From Hyphodiscus hymeniophilus (taxonomy: Eukaryota; Ascomycota; Leotiomycetes; Helotiales; Hyphodiscaceae): 64,000 nt of DNA. The translations under genes were made by a program, and so were the position numbers. The stretch spans positions 1-64,000 of the forward strand of contig VNKQ01000001.1 in the NCBI GenBank assembly GCA_016508695.1, written 5' to 3'. This document shows, one piece after another, positions 35,703-47,629 of the stretch; positions within the stretch are counted from its first letter, which is position 1; the number at the start of each line of letters is the position of its first letter. The notes under the pieces are model-generated. The model searched no databases and was not told the DNA's origin. It saw only the letters and a program-made list of their open reading frames with translations.

Positions 35703-36821
35703 TCAAACGAAGGAAGCGGAGCGGCGCTCTCTCTCTCGACCCTCGGCTATTCCACTAAGGATCTTCGCCCATGTATCTTCAGCCTGCTTGATCTTAGCCG
35801 GCTTGGCTGGAGCCGCAGCACGGTTCTGTCTGCGAGTAGGTGTGGGTTGAGAAGTTGCCAAAGACTGCTTGCGTGGAGGTGGCACCGAGCGACCACCTGA
35901 GTTTCTGGTTGAAGCACGACCAGAAGCAGAACGACGCTTGGGACGAAGGGGTTCCAACAATTCCTCCTCTTCTTCCTCTTCATCCTCCTCGTCATAGACG
36001 TAGTCGTATGGCTCTTCTTCCTCCTCGTCGTCAATCTCACTTGATCCTTCGACCGTCTCCTCCTCTTCCTCTTTCGGTTCTTCCAGACGTTCGATTCTCC
36101 GCAGGAGCTGAGCCAATGGGGTGTTTTCCCGGACTCGTCCTTTCTCACCTCCCTTCTTCAGCTGCTTCACCACCAATGCAGCAATGCTTTCGGGAGTGGG
36201 GCTCTTGAAGCTTCTGGTATTTCGCGTATTCTCTCCCTCAAGACGCAATCGAGAGATGTCACTTATAGAATGTCAGCAACAATGCATACATCAAGGAGCG
36301 ACTCCTACTTACGGCGTCGGGCCAAAAGACTGATTCACGATAACCGAAGGCTCTCGTGATTGACGTCGGCTCGGAACCACAGTTCTCTCATCGTCAGACG
36401 AGTCCTCAACAGTGTCTCGGTACTGGTTCGGGTTCAAGCGCATCTTGCTCCATTCTTGGACCACCTTGCGCCGAATGCGCTCTTCGATCAGAGGGTCCGG
36501 GTCGCATCCGGCCGCTGTCTCTCCAAGATTGTCGCATTTCAGGAGTCGCTTCAAAGGCTTGAGCTTGAAGTTGTCTCGAAGAGTGGTCGATGTCACAGGG
36601 TTTGATGCCGCGAAGGCTGCGAACTGCTCGTCTGCGGAAAGGTATTCCCGTAGGCGTGCCTCCAGGCCATCGTCCTTCCAGCGTGCGACGTGGCCGGAGC
36701 CTGGCTTCAGATCCCAGATTGGGATGCCGAGTGCCTGTGAGCTTGATGTCAGAGTCACCCCAGCCTGATATTGGGTTGGACAAAGAACCTTGCGGGTATT
36801 GACTTGGCGATTGCGAGGCAT
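35703..36821 (-). CDS. Acidic, probably disordered protein of unknown function, 2 exons
   Basis: Proposed exons 36821-36313 and 36261-35703, 355 residues, joined in phase by a GTAAGT donor and a TATAAG acceptor (GPTP followed by DISRLRLEG). The start MPRNRQVNTRKVLCPTQYQ is the first good Met; sequence further upstream in frame looks like leader. The N-terminal half is ordered-looking (SQALGIPIWDLKPGSG, LKPLKRLLKCDNLGE, RRKVVQEWSKM). The C-terminal half has a helix (IAALVVKQLKKG), a long Glu/Asp tract and a basic Ser/Arg/Pro-rich part with PKRRSASGRAS, a likely nuclear signal. Composition suggests a nuclear or chromatin-associated role, but that is only inference. Confidence 0.72.
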
Positions 36822-39018
36822 GTTGATAGTGATGTATGAGTTGTTCGGGTTGTTTTGGTGATAGAAGGTGACCTTTGATTTGACTGAGCCTGATGATTTG
36901 TACAGATTTCCTGTGCTGGACTGAGATGATGAGAGTTGTGTGTAGAGGGCTTGCTTGAGTTGACTGTCGTAAACACTTGGCGAAGTCAACAACTGAAAAA
37001 GAAGGTTGGTCTATGACTAAAAAGGACAAAGATTTGACGTTATCCGCAGTCGCGTTCGAGAACTGTAAGGGGAGCAGCGAAGCAGGAATCCGATCAAGGC
37101 ACTTGACACTGTGATGAAGGCAAGTAGAACGGGTCTAGGACTTTAAAGAATGAGAGACTTGTAGATGAGTACGTATAAAAGAATCAGAGATTTGCCGCTG
37201 GATGCTAAACTCTATTGAAGACCCCGCCAGTGGCTATCATGGACAATTCTTCTTCTGATCCAGTCCATCTGTGACATACGGTGCGGTTGAACTCCCACTG
37301 ACTTTCGGTACAAGTCTGATTCTCTTTCATGTAGCCAACTATGCATGTCAATGTAGCTTGCCATGGACCGTTGAGAAGTGTCTTATCAGTAGCCTTCATA
37401 AGCCTTTCCCATCATCAAATAATACTATTATATGTTAGTTCAGCGGAGCTTTTTAACAGGATAGGCTTCTTTTGCGTATTATTCTCTGTGTACTTACCTG
37501 CAGTTTGAAGCTCAGCTCTTGCGTCCAGTCTGTAAGCAGTATCAGATTCTGTGCATGAGTCGTAGTGACTAACCAGAATATTCTATTCATTTCATACCTA
37601 TTCTCATGCCATGCATATTGAACCTCAGTCTTTGAATTTATGCATGCGACCAGCCGCCGGTCGTTGGCAATCGCAAGGTTTTCAATCGTGTACGTTGGGT
37701 TTTTGGTTCTGGGTTCGCTTGGGTGCATGGTTCATGTCTGGTCCCTGCATTATGTCTCAACGCAAGAAACCTTACCGGAGAAGAAACTGGTGGGGGATTC
37801 AACAGCAGCGTATATCAGTAGATTTGATGGTGACAAAGTAAGAGGCGCGCTTAGAGCTACAGTACCAGAAATGACCTCCCAGGCCGCCATTTGACGGGAA
37901 GGTGCAGAAACGTGGGTTCGTATCGATCGCCTTCCGAGTGGAGAAAGCCAAGGTAGGGGTCTGAAATGGATTCAGTCAGACGCAAGATCTACATCAAAAG
38001 AGCAGTAGCTTGGGTAGTTTTCGGCTGCCGACTTTGAGGTTCATCCCCTGTTTCTCCTCGTTTGCTTCGATTTCCCCAGCCTCCCTCAATAGATTTCCGT
38101 CAACAACAAACGGCCACCATATTGCGGTGAAGAAGGCCATTTGGCCCCTGCTAATGTTGCCCTATTTGGGCTGTTTTAGCAATGAGGCGATGAGAGCGCT
38201 TGGAAGCCATCAGATGCTTGCGACAATGGGCCATAATCGCTTGTGGATTGAGATTCTGGGATTTCATCGAACGAGCTGAAGCTAATCCGCACTGCGTCAA
38301 TTTCCATCACAAAGATTAGACAACTGCGGGACGAAGATACGCAATACCTTCAAGTGGCCTCCGCTTGAATGCGTGATTACTCTAACCAAGCTCTTTGATT
38401 TGTTTCAGCGTGGCACAATTACTCGATTCGATGGTCATCGTCTGTCTTTTATGCCACAGGCTGACCAGGAAAGAGACGAAGCAAGATACCGTATCCCTTG
38501 CTGGAACGGGAGGGGCACTTATCCGTTTGGGCGGTGTGTGGACCAGCCTTTGGACTTCTGGCCATTCTTCCCTTTTCTGGGTTATCGGTAACCATGACTT
38601 TGCTTGCAGATGCATCTGAATCAAAACACTCAACGGATGATTGGAGACCTTGAAACCGTTGGGTAGGGTCCCCGCGTTGTAACATGAACTTTGGAAGCGG
38701 CCTGGTTAATACGTGGTTCATGCGTATAGGCATCTCGAAATAGACCTACCATCCTCGCATGTCACAGTTCCTTGCCGTTTGAATTATGTCCAGAGAAGTG
38801 AAGGATGTAACGAGGCAAGATCGCTTTCGAGAACAGCATCATCAGATACGGATCCGCGGCTCCTTCTTTCCAAGATACAACTCACAGCCTGTGCTTTCAC
38901 CTTTCCCTACATTTTCTTCAAAACTTTAATCAAGGAGGTTCCCGTCACCGAGGCTGCTCTCTCAAACCTTCGTTAGGCGGTAAATTTTACCAAAACGATA
39001 CCTCTCGCCGCGACCAGA
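36822..39018. other. Gene-free stretch with a possible paralogue remnant
   Basis: No intact gene. At about 38385-38425 the plus strand reads TKLFDLFQRGTITRF, which resembles the C-terminal motif of the paralogous proteins at 39.0 and 43.3 kb (DILALMKQGLIL and DIFKMFDEGRITKL). The rest of such a protein was not found, so the match may be chance. Confidence 0.35.
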
Positions 39019-40571
39019 ATGGCACCTCCCATGGTGGATGCCACGGATCCTGACAATCTTGTAGGTTGTGTTCTCCCAGGCTAAGTCGGTCTTATTAACC
39101 AGGTAATCGTTTAGAAAATATGGGGTCACCACACAAATGCCTTTGTATCAAGTCATCGTGCGAGCTGGACAGATGACTCCCGCAAAGCATTCCAGAAGAT
39201 CTACCGCAGACCCAGCTTTCAACAGCTCTTGACCGAGAAGGCCGTTCGAAGTAAGAAGCTTGTCCCCGAATCCGTGAAGGGGTATAACTATGGCTGGGCA
39301 TACCCTGAGATCGGATTTGGCGCCTTCAGTGTCCTTGATGGCGTCAAGAACTCGAAAGGACAGCTCATTACTGACCTTCTCGACGTCAAGATTGCTGCAC
39401 AAATGGTGAAAATCTGGAATGGCCAAATTGAGGGCGCAGAAGAGGTGGAAGGAAGCGAAGCAGATGATGAAATTTCACCTGAGAAGGCTTCTGGGTATGG
39501 TTGTTGCAATTTGAAAAACTCAGCTAATATGAAAATCGCAGTTCTATCCTTCTAGCACGACGAGAGGAACACATACTCGATCCTCCGAGCCGGTCACATA
39601 GTGTACCATGCACTGCTGGCACTTTCGCACGACAGCACCAGGCCACGGTCGCCGATGAAGGCGAGGGCGGAACTCTGGCAGAAGGTAGTGGGCTTGTTCG
39701 GACTCGGGGAGAAGTTGGACGCGGGGGGCTCGACTTCAATCATGAGCGAGGACGTCTTGAAGGCTATGCTAGGCAATTGAACGATCGGGAACACCGTATA
39801 GAGGTGGAAAAGACCCGAACACTTCGCACAGTGGCAGAAGAGAGCCAGAAAGTTGCAGAGCGCGAACGGCGTCTCGAACAAGACGAGACCAGACTTGAGC
39901 AACGCGAACGCATTCTCGACGAACGCGAGCATCGACTTGGCAATGGCGAAAGAAGCCTTGAGCAATGTCTTCAGGATCTTCGGCTTCGCGAACAAGACCT
40001 TTTGCGCCATGAATCCGAGGTAGCCACCACTGCTAAAGCAAATCCTCGGCCATTGCAATCCAAGCCTGCGCAGTAGGACACTGAAAGTCTGCTCCCCAAT
40101 CTAGTTCTGACAGCTTCCAGATTATTTGACCTTCGAAAAAGCCGTGAACAGTCCGACCCTCAGGATTTCTCGGCCACCATGTCTTCGACTCCCAAGAAGT
40201 GGGATACTCAGCAGCACCCACACCAATACAAATCTTTGATTGCCGGCCCATCCAAGCAATCGCCTCCTCCTGAAAATTGGTACTTCAAGTCGCCGCCCTT
40301 TGAATCGGAGCCGAGAGTGCCAGCAAGCTTCTCTGGCTCTCAACGTCAATCAATTGAACAGGAGGGTTCCTCGACAAAGCACATGCAGCAGGTCCGGTCG
40401 GAGTATGAAGGTGAGGACATTGAGGATATACTGGCATTGATGAAGCAGGGCCTCATACTTGAAGAAGAGGTCCCTGGGCTCGTCGCGATGAAGAAGGTTG
40501 TGCTTCCTTCTGAGTTGATGTCACCGTCGCCATCGGCACCGCTCAAGTTAGGTAAGAAAAGAATGGAGTAG
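39019..40571 (+). CDS. Coiled-coil protein of unknown function, paralogue A, 4 exons
   Basis: Proposed exons 39019-39060, 39115-39494, 39542-40072 and 40121-40571, 467 residues. The N-terminus is MAPPMVDATDPDNLKIWGHH. A folded region includes RKAFQKIYRRPSFQQLLTEK and YNYGWAYPEIGFGAFSVLDG, then LITDLLDVKIAAQMVKIWNG. The middle is a long Arg/Glu coiled coil with repeated EREHRL-type heptads (for example RERRLEQDETRLEQRERIL). The tail has Ser/Pro-rich sequence and a short helix EDIEDILALMKQGLILEEEV. Intron phases are 0, 2 and 2, identical to paralogue B at 43.3 kb; exon 2 is exactly 380 bp in both. No known domain was recognised. The coiled coil suggests self-association or scaffolding. Confidence 0.78.
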
Positions 40572-41648
40572 ACTTCTGGTTGTCAATGATGTTCGCGTTT
40601 GGCTCTTCTCTTTGAATGGGATTTCGTGTTCGTCACTTGAAAGTGGTAGTCTCGTATAGCCTTTGGATGTTGAGTTATGTGATTGATTGTGTTGACTGAG
40701 GAATTTAGGCTTGAACTCGAGCCTTGTATTTTACTCTGCCTATGCGGGGCATGGCGGGGTATGTCACTTGCTCGTTCATGGCAGTCCTCGATGAACAATT
40801 CATCACTTGCTGGAGCTCAAGCAATGATGATTCAGAAAATGAAGCGGTCAGCTGTAGTGACGCCTTGACGAGCATTCATTTGCGCATCAAGCTTCGGTTT
40901 CTTCGAAAATCGGAGGCCCTTCACATCTCCCCATCTTTCAACTCCCCATTCAATCTTCTTCTCTTTCTCGAGCTTGCTTTACAGATCCAATCGAACATTT
41001 CTTTCTATGAAAACGCGACAGAGATACACCAGCAAGGTGTGATACCATAATGGGACGAAGCGAAGAGTCATCCGTGACGATTATTCTATGCCCGCATGCG
41101 TATATCCTGGGTCGCTTTATTTCGGTCATTATTACCTTGCGTCTGGGCCTGAGGTAGAGCACTATCAAGAGAGTCTTACGTCGGCTGTAACTACTCCCAG
41201 ATCCACTAAATTGATCTTTGGTGGTTCAAGCTGCTATGGCATGCCACCATGTGTTTAGATCTTCTCGGTCTCTTTGAATGACCTGGTATGGTTTTCCTTT
41301 GATCCAAATTTCGGCTTGAGAGTTGAGAGCAACTTGTGAGGTCAACAAAGTCATCGACTTAGCACTCCTGGGAGCATTACAAACTTGGCATACAGAGTTG
41401 TAACTATTCAGCCACGCACTCCAATGCCAATGAAGGCAATGATCTTACCAACATGAACTTCCTCTTTTGAAACAAAGTCCACTCCATCACAAACAACCAA
41501 ATCGATCAAACCAAGGGGCATTCCTTAGATTTAAGCTATCAACAATCCTCATTTCGCCTCTCCCTGTAGTTTCCTTTATGTTACAGAATGGTCAGATCTC
41601 CTCCGACTCATCTCACCCTTCCTGTAGAAGGATGCACATCCAGCCAAA
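40572..41648. other. Gene-free stretch
   Basis: Intergenic region after paralogue A. Only short frames with no recognisable product were seen. Confidence 0.5.
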
Positions 41649-41975
41649 TCATTTTTCGTAACAAACCACAAGCTTTCGGAGTTGGTCGAGCTTCACAGGG
41701 TCCATTTCCAGCTTTCCCCAATCCAATTGTGCACACGACAGCGAGGTGTCGGCCTTGAGAGTTTTAAGAACGCGATTGACCTCGTCAACACTGTCTACCC
41801 AAAGACCCTTATAGTAATGATCGGAAGCTTTGTTGTGATTGTGCATCTCGGTCCAGAGATTCTCGTACTCGCTCAAGTCACATTTTCTTTCGGAGTTGAT
41901 AGGTGATCGAGTACGGGTCGCCTGCCACAGAAGGTACAAGCTGAGGATGGCAATACTAATCTGAATGGAGAGCAT
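41649..41975 (-). CDS. Possible small membrane-anchored or secreted protein
   Basis: A single frame of 108 residues begins with a hydrophobic segment MLSIQISIAILSLYLLWQA, either a signal peptide or one membrane helix. A charged, helix-forming body follows (LSEYENLWTEMHNHNKASDH, VDSVDEVNRVLKTLKAD) with three cysteines after the leader. Composition is protein-like, but there is no family support and the gene may be shorter, longer or absent. Confidence 0.4.
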   Translation of the reverse strand: MLSIQISIAILSLYLLWQATRTRSPINSERKCDLSEYENLWTEMHNHNKASDHYYKGLWVDSVDEVNRVLKTLKADTSLSCAQLDWGKLEMDPVKLDQLRKLVVCYEK

Positions 41976-43294
41976 CTTGCCAGGAAAAAATGTGGACCGA
42001 TAGTCGGCCTGACAGGTGGATCGCGAGAATTTGGAGCTGATGTAGTGATTCTGGACGTTTGCGCACAGTGACTGCGTTTTTGAGGGATCGAAAGATGTGT
42101 GGTGTGGGGATTGTTGTCAATGCAAGTCGGGTGAGGTAAGTGAGTGGAGTGACATTTTGGCTTGGGGAATAACAAGCAAGGTAAAGGGATTTATGAGGCT
42201 GAGATCGATTTGATCAATTGGCTCGACGGGTCAAAGGCCTGAAACTTCGAAGATTGAAACGGATGAACCCCAGAACAAGGCTGAATGGATGATGAGCAAT
42301 AACTAGTCAGCTGAGATTATTTGCGGCTCTCTAGACGGGCGGGATCGGCTGTATGCGTTCAAAGTTTCATCATTTTGCGTTGTCCCCGAAAAAATGGTTA
42401 TAATGGGTCTGAGGATCCCGGACTGGTGATCGAGATTGGATGACCAACTCAAATCTAGGATGTTTCGGTACGGGTAACCACAGCAATTTGTCTTTCAGGC
42501 CGACTAAAGAGGTTTCTTGGGACCTACCCCTCGATTCTTAGTCCTGGCAGGAGCGATTGGATTAGTCTTGGTCCGTTGTCCGGGTCCCAGCAGAGTAGGT
42601 CAGAAGTTGCAGCTCAACACACGGGCGGGGCAAACGCTGACTCGGATAACTTGACTAGATTCGGACCATACGCTACCCAGGCTTATGTCAGAGAAGCCTT
42701 CCCATGGAGTACAAGTCAGGTAGCGAGCATGCACGGTATGGCGCGTTAATGCGCGCGGTGATGGATCCGTATAATTGTGATCTTTGAGCGAAGTTGCGGT
42801 AATAAACACTCGATGTGGAGAGTCCAGGGGTATCAAGAGGGAAACGCACATATGCGAAGACAAAGTTCGAACTCATCTCGAGACATTCCATTGCTATCGT
42901 TGCGGCTAACGCAAATACCCTTGAAACAACATAGTGCCGAGACAACGGGATGAGTACAAAATGACTTCACTCGTACTGAGCTCACACTTATTCCTTTGCT
43001 CGAGCCTATGCCTTGGGTGTTCTATTTGCTGTGTGAGTTCGTGTTCGATTCCTCGAACACACTATCTCACCGCCTCGGGATGGAGTCCCGATGAACAGAA
43101 GGCGTAAGCCTCCAGGCTTGAAGTCTTATACCTGATAGATCTATCCGCTTGACTTGTCCAAAAGTGTTCAACAAATTGATCGGCAACTACACACGATTAC
43201 TCTGTCTTGGAACAGAGCAGATCTTTTTTGAAATTCCAGAAGCACTCATTTCATGCGGAGAACGGAAGAAGTGCTTGGCTGAATTTGCTACCCG
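41976..43294. other. Intergenic region upstream of paralogue B
   Basis: No gene supported. A strong hairpin lies at 43034-43071. The region between it and the start codon at 43295 is the presumed promoter. Confidence 0.5.
43034..43071. other. Two-stage hairpin
   Basis: The inner stem pairs GTGTTCGA with TCGAACAC around a TTCC loop. An outer GTGAG pairs with CTCAC after small internal loops. The TTCGATTCC core looks like a tRNA B box, but no A box, acceptor stem or anticodon arm is present. It lies about 225 bp before the start codon of paralogue B. Confidence 0.6.
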
Positions 43295-45647
43295 ATGGCG
43301 CCTCCACGATCAGCTCGATCGGATCTCCTCGATCGAAGTGACCCGAGAAATATTGTAGGCACTCTTTTCTGTGTCTCATTTCCAAAACTTACCCGCGTTG
43401 CAGAAGATCTTTAAGAAATACCCCGCCAAGGAGTTTGTCTCGAAGAGCAAAGCTCTTTGGAATGCGGCAGCAAAAATCGCTTTCCACGCAATTTATCAAT
43501 GCGCAGAGGTACAGTCTCTGGTGAAAGAGCAATCCCTGAGAGGTCAGACTCTTACCCCAAAGGTGTTGACAGATTATGACTTCCTTTGGGCTTTCCCCAT
43601 GATTGGTTTTGGTGAAGTCAGTGGAATCAAACATCTGAGAAACAAAGATGGGGAACTTATAATCGATCTCCTTCAGACGAAGATCATTGCTCAGGTGATG
43701 AAGGTTCATCAGCAGCAATCCGAGAAGCGCGATAATTTGGAGCCAATATCTTTACTTGGTGAGGAGAAGCCTGATGATCTGTCGTAAGCCTCGAAAATCC
43801 TTGTGCGGAACTCCTGCTAATGGCTTTCCTCAGCTCTTCGGATGTAGAAATGGAAGATGCACCTCAAACAAACACTCGTTCTCAGGGACTCAGGGCGGTT
43901 TCTATATCAAACACAATTGTGGACCGAGGAAATGCCCTTCCCGTTTCGCCGGGGTCATTAGATCGAATCCCTGTCAATGGTGTTGGGGCGACTTTCAACG
44001 CCACGTATGAGCCTCAATATCAGGTTCGAGTCCCAGAGGAGAAAAGAGTCCCACAGGATGATATACACGCCAGCCAGATAGTTCCTCGCCATCTGGACAC
44101 TGTTGAGAGGGCCGCTTTGATTACTGAGTTTCAAAATCTTGCATTTCAGAGGACCATCCTGATCAACGAGGCACAAATCACTGGTGCAGAGCTCGAAAAA
44201 CAACATCAATCAATTGCTGAGCATGCCCAGGTTCTCGTGCAAGAGTGTCAGTTGTTTGATGAAAAGTTTCAGCTCAAGGTTCAAGAGCTGTACTCTGCTT
44301 TCCAGACAGTGGAACAAGATTATCAACAGGCTCAAGACAAATTGAATCTAATCGCCAGACGAGAGACAGAGCTTCGGGGCGTTGAAGCTCATTTAGTCCA
44401 GAGGTCGGCCGAGCTTGATCAACGAGAACAACATATCGATAGTCGCGAGCATGAGCTAATAACGTCTATAACGCAATCTGTCCAAGCAGATCTCAAAACT
44501 CTTCTTCAGTGAGTGTGTTCGTCCAAGTCTCAAGCAGAATTAACAATGTAGATCGGCCCCGGTATTATCCTGCAATAGCATGGAACATCCAGGCGACGCC
44601 AGCTCAGTTATCCCTTGTATGACTGCGCCAGAGTCGCCTCAACAAGCAAAGCCTGCTTCCTTACTCAACCCGTTTGAACACTCACCAATCTCCAAACTTC
44701 CAATACGTATACAACATAAGTCTTCAGTATCTTCGGCCATAGATCATATCCGCGTAGCATCCGCTGCAGACAAAGAATGTACTGGCTGTCCGAAAATTGA
44801 AAAATGGGAGCCAAACACAAGAAACTTTTTTGATGACGCTTGGCCCTCAAAGGCACATCCATCAAACAATCCGGGGTCTCATCAGCAGACCTTGGATGAC
44901 CATCTTGAAAGCCTGCGTCACAACTCCGGGAAGCCATTGGAGGCATTATCAGATGCCAAACTGCACCCCTTGTCGCCAAAATCCGAACACATCGAAGAGT
45001 CACAAACGCTGTATTTACAGACTCATAATACACCAGAGTGCGAGAAGGATGAGTTCGTCACCGAGTCACAGATGCCAAACAAGGTCCACAGAAACAGACA
45101 GAAGTCACAATTGGATAGTGCACAACCTTCAACACCTCCACAACAGCCAAACTTTGACTCTTGGCAGGTTCGTCCTCGTGCATTACTCAAACAATCGGAG
45201 CGAAATGTCCATCGCATCACATTCGGTGATGAGCTAAAACTATGGAACACTAAAACTCAACCTTTATTGTCGAAGACTCAACCCGGGCCACAGCCAGGAT
45301 CACCTTACACTTCTGCGGAAGAGGTGAGCGAGAATGACGAAGGCGTCGATGGGTCCCATTTGCGGCAGAGTATACCTCGAACGCGAAGCAAATCACAAAG
45401 ACTCCTTGCGCAAATGCCTTCTTCCTTGAGCGATCTCAGACCACGCACCGAGTGTCAGATGCTACGTCAAGAGTCCAAAGATTCCGCGGATGATTATGTG
45501 CTTCCTAGAAGCAAAGCCGAGCGCGACACTACGGTCGATATTGATTTCACTGATATTTTCAAGATGTTTGACGAAGGTAGGATTACAAAGCTTCAATTAG
45601 TCAAGTTGATCGACATGAAGCAAGAAATCTTCTATGGTTTGTTATGA
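43295..45647 (+). CDS. Coiled-coil protein of unknown function, paralogue B, 4 exons
   Basis: Proposed exons 43295-43354, 43404-43783, 43834-44508 and 44552-45647, 736 residues. It matches paralogue A throughout: MAPPRSARSD start, exon 2 beginning KIFKKYPAKEF as in KIWGHHTNAF, then YDFLWAFPMIGFGEVSGIKH, ELIIDLLQTKIIAQVMKVHQ, a coiled coil (ARRETELRGVEAHLVQRSAE, LDQREQHIDSREHEL) and the C-terminal DIFKMFDEGRITKLQLVKL. Intron phases 0, 2 and 2 are the same. It differs by a much longer Ser/Pro/Gln-rich, probably disordered section between coiled coil and C-terminal helix. The third intron uses GTGAGT and ATGTAG. Function is unknown. Confidence 0.78.
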
Positions 45648-47629
45648 TTGTCTGTTGTTCCGCAGAGTGAACAAGGCTCAGACCGCCGAAGATTCGGCTC
45701 AAGCCGTGACCAGAATATGACTTCGGAAGAATAAGGCAGCTCGCATGTGGAAAGGTTATACAAGGTTCCAGCGCCCATGAAGGGCGGATTTGATGGATAC
45801 AAATAATGCATGGCTCATGTTGGAGGATAAATGGCCTCTAAATCGTTGCTAGAGTACGTGGAATAGTTTCATAGAAACAATTCAATTAAACATTTTAGTA
45901 AAATTGCCTACGAAAATTTGTATTTCGAAGGACCATTTGGCAGGAACAATGCATAAGAAACGACTGTATGAAAACAATAAAAGGGAACGATTTATCGGGA
46001 ACAATTCAGCGGAAACAACTCGGCTAATTGTCTGGGCGCGTACCTTTTAAGTCAGTACTATGGCTTTGGCTTTTGTATTTCCCGTAAATACCTTAAGAAA
46101 TCATGCGCTCTTACCAGTAAGAGCTTGAACAATTCTTTTGATTATGGCTATTACCAGATCGAGAGGTTCTTCTGTTGCTGGACCCAAAAGAGTGGGTCTG
46201 GAAATGATATCTCAGTAAGTTCAAGTATATATTCAATGATCAACCTATCGAGGGGCAAAGGATTGATTTCTCTGAGGGTTCAAGTCTATTGGGTTCCAAA
46301 AGAACTACCGTTCTCCATATTATTTTCTCATCTACTCTCGTAATCGGCGTTACGAACTATGGAAAGCATTAAGATTGTAATTGCTTTTTACCTTTTCGGG
46401 TCTCTAATCATAGCCACCACATGCAAAGTGTGGAGCGCAACGTAAAGGTATAAAATTATAAAGATAAATATTGGGCGGGAGAGCAAGAGGAAAACTCGAA
46501 TTTGACGGGGTCCCACAGGAAACTCTTTTTGTTTACTTATACATACACACCTTAGTGTTCCTTCCTTCACTCCCTCACAGTGGGCGGATAGTCTCGCCAA
46601 TCCCACGCGGGCCACGGTTGGCGGAAGCACATCAGAACCATTCAAGATTATGCTTCTAGCCATGGACAAGCAGTCAACCTCGCGCATTTTTCAGATGGAA
46701 ATCTTAGAATTTATTTACTTGTCTAGTCCACAGCCAATGCGAGGAACTTAAGTTCCTGCTTGGGTGGAGGAGACGACGGACACCATTTCGTCCCAGCTGC
46801 CCGACATGCGCGCCAAAACATCTCTAACTCCAAGACTCTGCCACCGATCCACAAGCAACCAAATTTGGTCTTCTTGAAGTGAAGGAGACGCCTCAGCTTT
46901 AAAATATCTGCATGCCAGCACTGATTGCAGACCTACCACGAGGGCTCAATGTCAGTCTCTATTCAGGTCGGTTGAGGTCAAAATCCACTTTGCGACGATA
47001 TGCTAATTGATTTTTTGCTGTCGCAGGTCTACCATTATCTCGCGAGCTTCCACGAGTTGACGATATCCTGAACGACCACTGCCGATCAGCCCAGACATCC
47101 GTACTGCGTCCGAAACACTCCTGTAATCATTTACTGGGCGCCATGGAGACCGAGCTCTTGTCCCTGTTGACGGTGTGATCCACAATCTTCAGATAGAGGA
47201 AACCCTATCTACTTCGCGGACAAGGAACATGACATGTAGGACTTTCAGTACATGGGACTATTCGGATTAGGCGGAAATGCCAGAGAAGGGTACAGGCGGA
47301 TTTCGTGAACATGGGTGGTGACATGGGTATGTCAGTCGATGTTGGGAACGAGGTGGTGGCTATGCTATCAATACAACTTGTACTGCGACTTGGGAGATCA
47401 TATTGGCAGACAGGAGGGACTCTAAATAGGCAGTTGACCAAGCTGGCGGGATCACTCATACCCACGACAATTCCGAGATAAATCGTGATGAAGCAGCTAG
47501 TCAAATTAGCAGAAGACAGCGTCATGAGGATGATGGGGAGATACAGGATTTGCACATCTCGACAAAATTACTAGTGGTTGTTAGGCTATTGCTGAGAAAT
47601 GCTGAGCATATGAGACTGAAGTGCGGATC
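45648..47629. other. Mostly gene-free stretch with possible coding debris
   Basis: Nothing intact. Around 46750-47190 both strands give short protein-like pieces (minus strand QEDQIWLLVDRWQSLGVRDV and RMSGLIGSGRSGYRQLVEAR) that might be decayed exons of one gene. I cannot name a family. A degenerate decamer repeat lies at 45870-46025. Confidence 0.4.
45870..46025. repeat. Irregular GAAACAATT-like decamer series
   Basis: Variants such as GAAACAATTC, GGAACAATGC, GAAAACAATA, GGGAACGATT, GGGAACAATT and GGAAACAACT recur at roughly 10-20 bp intervals on the plus strand. The series is not a clean tandem array and may be compositional. Confidence 0.4.

Noticed and set aside
35747..36208. Overlapping frames on both strands around the acidic tract
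   Set aside because: Shadows of the Glu/Asp codon run in the 355-residue gene; only that gene splices cleanly into an upstream exon.
44016..44040. GGTTCGAGTCCC, a tRNA B-box-like string
   Set aside because: It lies inside a coding exon of paralogue B. No A box, acceptor stem or anticodon arm is present upstream.
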